Shown here: piece after piece, positions 30,403 through 34,452 of the stretch
Position numbering within the stretch: position 1 is the first letter of the stretch
How the letters are laid out: each line of letters opens with the position of its first letter
From: a virus
DNA: 34,452 bases
Virus record (IMG/VR): IMGVR_UViG_3300020123_000163
Span: 1 to 34,452 of that record
Direction: 5' to 3' (one strand)
Notes under the pieces: model-generated
What the model was told of the DNA's origin: nothing
Seen by the model: only the letters and a program-made list of their open reading frames with translations
Databases searched by the model: none
Translations under genes and position numbers: made by a program

Positions 30403-30735
30403 ATGACTAAAATCATCCTCAGTAAAGCCGATGCCGGCAAGATCCAAGACGCTTGGCATTATGCAACCTTAATCATTCATCGTGAAAACAGCACATTCAA
30501 CGGTGATCGAGAATATCCTGAAGGTATTCGCGGCCAGCTTTTGGCTTATGAGCATCTGCTGGTAAAGATTGACGAAATGGCGGCGGACAATGAAACGTGG
30601 CAACTAGTAAAGAGCCAATGGTGGAAGCCTGAAACCGTGTTTGATGTGCTATGCAACGCGGGGGAGCTGCTCAGCGTGATCAATGAGACTGCCACGCAAT
30701 TAGGGATTGAAGCCCGGACTGGTGAAAAGCTTTAA
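30403..30735 (+). CDS. Hypothetical protein
   Basis: A 110-residue helical protein (MTKIILSKADAGKIQDAWHYATLIIH..., then WQLVKSQWWKPETVFDVLCNAGELL). It starts 5 bases after the second GTGCGACGGA repeat, in an AATTATG context. No family recognised. Confidence 0.6.
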   Translation: MTKIILSKADAGKIQDAWHYATLIIHRENSTFNGDREYPEGIRGQLLAYEHLLVKIDEMAADNETWQLVKSQWWKPETVFDVLCNAGELLSVINETATQLGIEARTGEKL

Positions 30736-30801
30736 GCCGTAATGCGGTTCGCCTTCCGAGCAATTCGGCGGGCGACCTGTGCGACGGAACAAATCAACTT
30801 T

Positions 30802-30865
30802 TGACATGGCCCTGGCTTCACAAGCGGCGCGTCTTTGCGCTCCCGTCGCACGGCAGGGCATGTCA
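30802..30865. promoter_or_regulatory. Long inverted repeat between two repeat-controlled genes
   Basis: TGACATG-g-CCCTG (30802-30814) pairs with CAGGGCATGTCA (30854-30865): 12 bp with a single bulged G. The 39-base interior holds GCGC/GCGC and an inverted copy of the GTGCGACGG repeat. It could be a terminator for the preceding gene (no T-tract) or an operator for the gene at 30886. Confidence 0.5.
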
Positions 30866-30885
30866 TTTGAAAGTGCGACGGAGTT

Positions 30886-31095
30886 ATGATTAGGAAATTA
30901 ACTAAAGGCCACATCGATACAGAGTGGAGTGATTCAGACGGCTATTGGATTGTGCTTAAGCCCGGATGGAAGTCAGCAAGTGATCCGGTTGGCGTGCTGC
31001 ATACGATTCACGAAGATACCAAATCGCAAGCAATGGCTGAAGGTATCTTGCCATGCTTTTGTGTGGATTGCGTGGCAGCAGATTACGGCAAATAA
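30886..31095 (+). CDS. Small hypothetical protein
   Basis: A 69-residue protein (MIRKLTKGHIDTEWSDSDGYWIVLKPGWK..., then ILPCFCVDCVAADYGK). It has CFCVDC near the end, a possible metal site. Its start follows a GTGCGACGGA repeat by 3 bases. The GW..G/W.L.PGW pattern is like small phage beta proteins; no named family. Confidence 0.6.
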   Translation: MIRKLTKGHIDTEWSDSDGYWIVLKPGWKSASDPVGVLHTIHEDTKSQAMAEGILPCFCVDCVAADYGK

Positions 31096-31122
31096 ACGCA
31101 GCGTGAACGAAAGTAACAGATT

Positions 31123-31434
31123 ATGACTAAGTTTACAATCAACCATAACGGCAAAACAGTTTTCGTTCTTCCAGATTATCACATCAGCGGGAAAGACAAT
31201 GGGCCGTTGGGCTGGATTAGATTAAACCCAACAGAGGAAACAGGCGTTGCCTTAGCTGTCGGCGGATATACCCGCACAGCGCAAAGTCACAGCCTTACCT
31301 TTACTCAAATTGGATCGGAATGGGTTTCTGATTTCCGCATCAACGGTGAAGCAACCACCCGGGTGGATTGGGAAGCTGAATTTTTGAAAGCTTGCGACGC
31401 TGTAGCATCCGCTGAACTTCTTCAGGCCGACTAG
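31123..31434 (+). CDS. Small beta-rich hypothetical protein
   Basis: A 103-residue protein (MTKFTINHNGKTVFVLPDYHI..., then GWIRLNPTEETGVALAVGGY). Beta-rich first half and helical end (EAEFLKACDAVASAELL). The start has GATTATG context. No family recognised. The stop overlaps the first copy of the 16-base repeat (31426-31441). Confidence 0.6.
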   Translation: MTKFTINHNGKTVFVLPDYHISGKDNGPLGWIRLNPTEETGVALAVGGYTRTAQSHSLTFTQIGSEWVSDFRINGEATTRVDWEAEFLKACDAVASAELLQAD

Positions 31435-31441
31435 TCATCGG
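31426..31441 (+). repeat. 16-bp direct repeat, copy 1
   Basis: GCCGACTAGTCATCGG, with the stop codon TAG of the preceding gene inside. An identical copy is at 31924-31939. The unit can fold CCGA/TCGG. Confidence 0.7.
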
Positions 31442-31580
31442 TCTGTTACTCCTCTCGGCAGCTATCGGGGTTGCTGGGGGGAATACCAGGGCGATGAAAC
31501 CCTCGTCTGGCAATCAAGCCAGATGAAACGAAAGTGACAAGCAAATCACTACGAAGTATCGGACGAATCAAACAGACTGG

Positions 31581-31778
31581 ATGATAATGACTTGGGACCC
31601 CGGCGATAAGGGTTTCACTGAATATTGGCCAGTTTCGACTTGGAGTAAATCACGCAGAGCCGGCCTTATCAAAGCTCGTGAATGTTTGGTGATGAATCGT
31701 GGAGCGGATAAGGTGCCACGCTTCACCATTCGACACATGCGCGATAAAGACATTCGCAGTTTACGAATTCCAGTATGA
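31581..31778 (+). CDS. Small hypothetical protein
   Basis: A 65-residue basic protein (MIMTWDPGDKGFTEYWPVSTWSKSRR..., then PRFTIRHMRDKDIRSL). No family recognised. The last bases overlap the next start by 4 (ATGA). Confidence 0.55.
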   Translation: MIMTWDPGDKGFTEYWPVSTWSKSRRAGLIKARECLVMNRGADKVPRFTIRHMRDKDIRSLRIPV

Positions 31779-31918
31779 ATCTTTGGATTTTAGCTGCACT
31801 CGTGACCCCGATCCTGCTTATCTCTGTTAGTGCGCTTTGGTGCGTGCGGAGAATCAATAAGCAAATCGGCAAGTTCACCATTCAACACGAAGAAACCGGA
31901 CGATTACAGGATATTTAA
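31775..31918 (+). CDS. Tiny single-pass membrane protein
   Basis: A 47-residue protein (MNLWILAALVTPILLISVSALW, then CVRRINKQIG...) with one N-terminal transmembrane helix and a basic cytoplasmic end. It ends just before the second copy of the 16-base repeat. It could be a holin- or toxin-like small membrane protein. Confidence 0.55.
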   Translation: MNLWILAALVTPILLISVSALWCVRRINKQIGKFTIQHEETGRLQDI

Positions 31919-31923
31919 AGCGA

Positions 31924-31939
31924 GCCGACTAGTCATCGG
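31924..31939 (+). repeat. 16-bp direct repeat, copy 2
   Basis: Identical to 31426-31441 (GCCGACTAGTCATCGG); here the flank extends the fold to AGCCGA/TCGGCT. It is 10 bases upstream of the + terminator. Confidence 0.7.
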
Positions 31940-31949
31940 CTTGTCACAG

Positions 31950-31979
31950 CCCCCGTTTAGCGAAAGCTGGCGGGGGTTT
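31950..31979 (+). terminator. Rho-independent terminator, rightward
   Basis: CCCCCG (31950-31955) and CGGGGG (31971-31976) flank a 15-base loop containing AGC..GCT, and are followed by TTT. It would end the rightward transcript of the 30403-31918 genes. Confidence 0.7.
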
Positions 31980-31999
31980 CTCGCGTACAGACCCAAAAC

Positions 32000-32030
32000 A
32001 AAAAACCCCACCAAGTGATCAAGGTGAGGT
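32000..32030 (-). terminator. Rho-independent terminator, leftward
   Basis: On the minus strand ACCTCACC / GGTGGGGT (8 bp with one G-T wobble, 10-base loop) is followed by a run of T (complement of AAAAA before 32005). It follows the 32069 gene by about 40 bases and faces the rightward terminator at 31950-31979. Confidence 0.75.
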
Positions 32031-32068
32031 TGCGAAGACGGTTTATAGGTCAAATGGTGAAGCCGATT

Positions 32069-32815
32069 TTAGCCAATATGGCCTTTAGCCTGAGTAAATC
32101 GCACTTCGCGGCCCGCAGCCTGCCCAGCATGGCGAGCACTCGGATTGTAAGACGAATAGCTAGAGCGACCTGAGACAAGCTTAACATTCGCCTTTGTCCA
32201 AGCGTCCACTTGTTGCCGGCGCTGTTCGGTGCGGGCTATCGCATTGTTGACTTTGATGAGAGCGACTGATTGATCAAGACCCTGCTGCGCGGCTAGCAAA
32301 GCGGTTTCATGGCGAATGGCCTTTTCGGTTTCCTTCTTCTGCTCATGCAATCGGTTGCCGATGGTGTCCACAACTCCGAGCCGGAAGTTATTGGCCCATG
32401 AAATACCGTTGCCTTTGCAGTCGCGTTCGGCCAGCCGGTCAACTTCTTGGACAAGCCAAGCGTAAAGGTAGCGGACTGTTGCCACATCGGAAGGGCGACC
32501 GATGACTGTCGGCCCGTACCAGCCGTTATACATCTTGCAGCAATTATGATTGGCAATGTGTTGGGCAAGACGGGCCTTCCAAGTCGATTTGCGCCGCAGA
32601 CGTTCCAGCGGGTCATCGCTGAAATCTTTGATCGGTTCATCGTCTTTGGGTTGCTCTTGTCCGTTGACCGCATAGGCCAGCATTTCAGTTTCGATGCGAT
32701 AACGATCAATGATTTCTTGGGCGCGGCTTGCTGCTAGTGCGGCCTCGTTAGGGTTGTCGGATTTGCTCAGGCGCAACAGCTTCGCGGCCTTTTGCAACGC
32801 TTCATTGTAGGTCAT
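32069..32815 (-). CDS. DUF2786-like protein
   Basis: A 248-residue leftward gene starting MTYNEALQKAAKLLRLSK, with NEAALAASRAQEIIDRYRIETEML: this N-terminal helical KAA.LL.LS.....EA..A...A......YRI pattern is the DUF2786 signature. The middle carries WKARLAQHIANHNCCKMYN, RYLYAWLVQEVDRLAERDC and a long charged helix (IGNRLHEQKKETEKAIRHE...). DUF2786 proteins occur in phages and plasmids with unknown function; a metallopeptidase-like or nucleic-acid role has been suggested only by context. It is monocistronic, with its own promoter and terminator. Confidence 0.82.
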   Translation of the reverse strand: MTYNEALQKAAKLLRLSKSDNPNEAALAASRAQEIIDRYRIETEMLAYAVNGQEQPKDDEPIKDFSDDPLERLRRKSTWKARLAQHIANHNCCKMYNGWYGPTVIGRPSDVATVRYLYAWLVQEVDRLAERDCKGNGISWANNFRLGVVDTIGNRLHEQKKETEKAIRHETALLAAQQGLDQSVALIKVNNAIARTEQRRQQVDAWTKANVKLVSGRSSYSSYNPSARHAGQAAGREVRFTQAKGHIG

Positions 32816-32939
32816 AATTATTTTCTCCAAAGCTCCGAGCGCGACGGGTGAAACCTGGCCGAATGGAGAAGACGGACAGACCGCCGGCCCGGAGCGAATT
32901 GTTGTGTTTACTTTGGTGCGGTTTCACTTGCACGCAGGG

Positions 32940-32968
32940 ATTAAATCACAATCCAGAATAGGCGTCAA
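32940..32968 (-). promoter_or_regulatory. Sigma70-type promoter, leftward
   Basis: On the minus strand TTGACG (complement of 32963-32968), 17-base spacer and TTTAAT (complement of 32940-32945). It would drive the DUF2786-like gene with a leader of over 100 bases that contains GCTCCG/CGGAGC inverted repeat arms (near 32835 and 32893). Confidence 0.6.
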
Positions 32969-32972
32969 CTCT

Positions 32973-33000
32973 TTGTCTAACGTACAAGCATCTCTAATAG
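32973..33000 (+). promoter_or_regulatory. Possible rightward promoter
   Basis: TTGTCT at 32973-32978, 16-base spacer and TAATAG at 32995-33000. Weaker than its leftward neighbour; together they would be back-to-back divergent promoters. Confidence 0.35.
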
Positions 33001-33026
33001 TTGGTAATCAGTTTTCCTACTATCTA

Positions 33027-33182
33027 ATGGAAAGGCGAAAAAAGCTTTACCATTTAGGGGAGAAAACCGATTGTGTAGGTGTGAAAGCGGTTTACGAAAA
33101 CTTATTTATCCCCGGACTTCGCATCGCGCAAGCTTGCGACGGCTTAACCTCCGCACAGGTCCGGGGATTTGTGAAAGGTTAA
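33027..33182 (+). CDS. Small hypothetical protein
   Basis: A 51-residue protein from ATG 33027 (MERRKKLYHLGEKTDCVGV..., then LFIPGLRIAQACDGL). A longer frame from 32904 lies upstream of the predicted promoter and is not supported. No family recognised. Confidence 0.5.
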   Translation: MERRKKLYHLGEKTDCVGVKAVYENLFIPGLRIAQACDGLTSAQVRGFVKG

Positions 33183-33184
33183 GA

Positions 33185-33454
33185 ATGACAACAATCCTCC
33201 TTACGCTTCGATGGAAGCTATTCCATCATAACCAGGTCGAACCGATTGGCACGATGACGGCAACAGTATCAAGCGGACAGATTCGACTGGGTAAACCCAA
33301 GCTCAACGAACTAGTGGAGAAGATGCCGCAAGGCATCGTTGGCCAGTTGCAAGAAGTGGTTCGCGGTCATGTGAGAGAATATCTCAAGGACACGCGCTAC
33401 TGCATCCTCTGGAATGAAGACACTGGGCTTGAAACAACGTGCAAAATGCTATGA
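33185..33454 (+). CDS. Small hypothetical protein
   Basis: An 89-residue protein from ATG 33185 (MTTILLTLRWKLFHHNQVEPIGTM...), beta-strands followed by a helix (NELVEKMPQGIVGQLQEVVRGHVREYL). The start is 2 bases after the preceding stop; it overlaps the next gene's start by 4 bases. No family recognised. Confidence 0.55.
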   Translation: MTTILLTLRWKLFHHNQVEPIGTMTATVSSGQIRLGKPKLNELVEKMPQGIVGQLQEVVRGHVREYLKDTRYCILWNEDTGLETTCKML

Positions 33455-33927
33455 TACCCTTTTGTATGGAATGCGGCGGGAAGCATGAGCCAAGCGGCGC
33501 ACGATTTGATTGTATTAATCATTGGAAGCGCCGCGCGATAGTTGCCGAAAACCAAGTTGCGGTTCATAAACTTTATGGCGGTGAACTAGCTTTAGAATTG
33601 CGCCAATGGCTCGATCAACAGCGGATAACATCGGACAACATCGGAGACATTCGCGGGCGCTTATTCATGCCGTGGGCGTCAACCTGGAATGGCCTGGTTC
33701 GTGATGAAACAGCCGCGCGGGAAAACAAGCCAACGACCTGCCGCGAATGTAACGGGAAAGGATCTGTTGATTCTGGCGGATTTACTCCGTGGGGTGCGTC
33801 GATAGAACTTCCCTGCCCTGTTTGTTGCGCGAAACAGGCCAAGCAAATGAACTGCTTGCATGACTTCATCAAAGCGGAAGACGGCGCAATTTTCTGCCGC
33901 ATTTGCGGTTTAAATGTTCTGCCATGA
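33451..33927 (+). CDS. Zinc-binding protein with DnaJ-like Cys repeats and terminal C..H..C..CG module
   Basis: A 158-residue protein. It has CMEC-GGKH (about 5-12), a helical middle, then CRECNGKGSVDSGG...PCPVCC (DnaJ-type CxxCxGxG half-repeats, about 96-125) and a terminal module NCLHDFIKAEDGAIFCRICGLNVLP. That terminal module recurs at the end of the next protein. It is probably a zinc-binding protein used in nucleic-acid or protein interactions. I preferred ATG 33451 to GTG 33439. Confidence 0.6.
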   Translation: MIPFCMECGGKHEPSGARFDCINHWKRRAIVAENQVAVHKLYGGELALELRQWLDQQRITSDNIGDIRGRLFMPWASTWNGLVRDETAARENKPTTCRECNGKGSVDSGGFTPWGASIELPCPVCCAKQAKQMNCLHDFIKAEDGAIFCRICGLNVLP

Positions 33928-34304
33928 AACCCTTGGTTTGCGATAAATGCGGCAGGAAGTTTAAACAGCTAACTGGACGCCAGAAGTTAGCAGAACCGCG
34001 CGCCGGCGATTGCTGCCAGCATTGCAATTTCGGTCATTACATAGCGGTGCTTGATGAATCAATCCCTAAATGCGAATGGAATGAAAGCTGGGGTAAAAAA
34101 TGTGAAAAGCCTGCGACGCATGAAGTAAGAATGGAAGGCTACGAAGATGTTCCTTCCCTCGCCTGCGACTTTCACGCCGCCATTGATCAGTATAACGGCT
34201 TCGATGTGCGCAAAATCGAAAAAGGAAATTGCTTACACGAATTGACCAAAACTGAAGAAAATGCGATTGTCTGCCGCGTTTGCGGTCAAACACTAATTCC
34301 CTAA
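33924..34304 (+). CDS. Zinc-binding protein sharing the terminal CxH...CxxCG module
   Basis: A 126-residue protein with CDKCGRKF (6-13), CCQHCNFGHY and the CEWNESWGKKCEKPATHEVRM segment (possible treble-clef), and the end NCLHELTKTEENAIVCRVCGQTLIP, nearly the same as the end of the preceding gene. ATGA overlap with the previous stop; its own stop overlaps the next start (TAATG). Confidence 0.6.
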   Translation: MKPLVCDKCGRKFKQLTGRQKLAEPRAGDCCQHCNFGHYIAVLDESIPKCEWNESWGKKCEKPATHEVRMEGYEDVPSLACDFHAAIDQYNGFDVRKIEKGNCLHELTKTEENAIVCRVCGQTLIP

Positions 34305-34452
34305 TGAGCTATTGCAATCATCCCCCTAATCGAGTCACGCACGACATTACACAAGGCGACTGGAAAGGACATTCCGTCCAGTGGTGCCAAATTTGCGGTT
34401 CGGTGCGCGTCACGGTCCATCAAGGCGAATCATCGGTTGATCCCGCAAAGTA
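34304..34452 (+). CDS. Partial protein with third CxH...CxxCG-type module, cut by window end
   Basis: Open to the right edge. MSYCNHPPNRVTHDITQGDW, then VQWCQICGSVRV: again C-N-H ... C-x2-C-G. It appears to belong to the same module series; function unknown. Confidence 0.5.
   Translation, partial: MSYCNHPPNRVTHDITQGDWKGHSVQWCQICGSVRVTVHQGESSVDPAK

Larger units (their letters stand above)
30364..30882 (+). repeat. Dispersed GTGCGACGGA 10-mer repeats
   Basis: GTGCGACGGA occurs at 30364-30373, 30389-30398, 30779-30788 and 30873-30882, with an inverted CCGTCGCAC at 30843-30851. Two copies sit immediately before the starts at 30403 and 30886, both followed by TTATGA. The exact repetition over ~500 bp indicates a shared cis element, possibly an operator or a translation signal. 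Confidence 0.6.

Overview
This window is a stretch of a tailed double-stranded DNA phage genome (Caudoviricetes-like), either a free phage or a prophage fragment. It runs from inside the large terminase gene through the head and lysis-side genes into a replication and accessory region. Diagnostic genes are the large terminase subunit, a ~780-residue portal-like protein, a scaffold-like protein, a capsid-like protein, small holin-like membrane proteins and a primase/helicase followed by an iteron-like origin. I see no integrase, repressor, tail tube, tape measure or endolysin. Genes are packed with 4-base start/stop overlaps and use the standard code with all three stops. Many starts have the context A/T-TTATG without a clear Shine-Dalgarno sequence, which fits a host that depends little on Shine-Dalgarno pairing (Bacteroidota or Verrucomicrobiota are possibilities). 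The host cannot be fixed from this sequence.

Layout. 1-2666: 3' part of terL, a DUF5662-like gene, a Cys-containing protein and a tRNA gene whose anticodon arm is a perfect palindrome. 2668-7231: an accessory island of three glycosyltransferase-like genes (one internally duplicated), a methyltransferase, an HNH endonuclease and tiny proteins, placed between terminase and portal. 7247-9589: portal. 9590-10233: a ~640 bp non-coding tract with a striking 5-base periodicity (CCNNN on +, GGNNN on -). 10234-11348: two leftward phage genes. 11525-15460: a tiny acidic protein, an ATP-grasp enzyme, a PGDYG-like protein, the scaffold and small proteins. 15462-17307: a promoter, a chain of four short hairpins and the capsid gene. 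17390-21613: small structural, fibre, holin-like, exported and lipoprotein genes.

21614-23278: a gene-poor stretch with hairpins and a leftward terminator, then five leftward genes including a PD-(D/E)XK-like nuclease. 23368-28341: a tightly overlapping rightward series ending in ASCH, NUDIX, HNH-like and primase/helicase genes. 28345-28480: iteron-like repeats with a long hairpin, the best origin candidate. 28485-34452: small accessory genes on both strands, a repeated 10-mer at 30364-30882, back-to-back terminators near 32 kb, a DUF2786-like gene, and a run of small zinc-binding proteins sharing a terminal module.

The genes fit a virus that packages DNA into a scaffolded head, may decorate the virion or the host surface with sugars, and initiates replication with its own primase/helicase at an adjacent origin. 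The items most worth a second look are the pentanucleotide tract, the hairpin chain before the capsid gene, the origin, the acidic-peptide/ATP-grasp pair and the odd tRNA.
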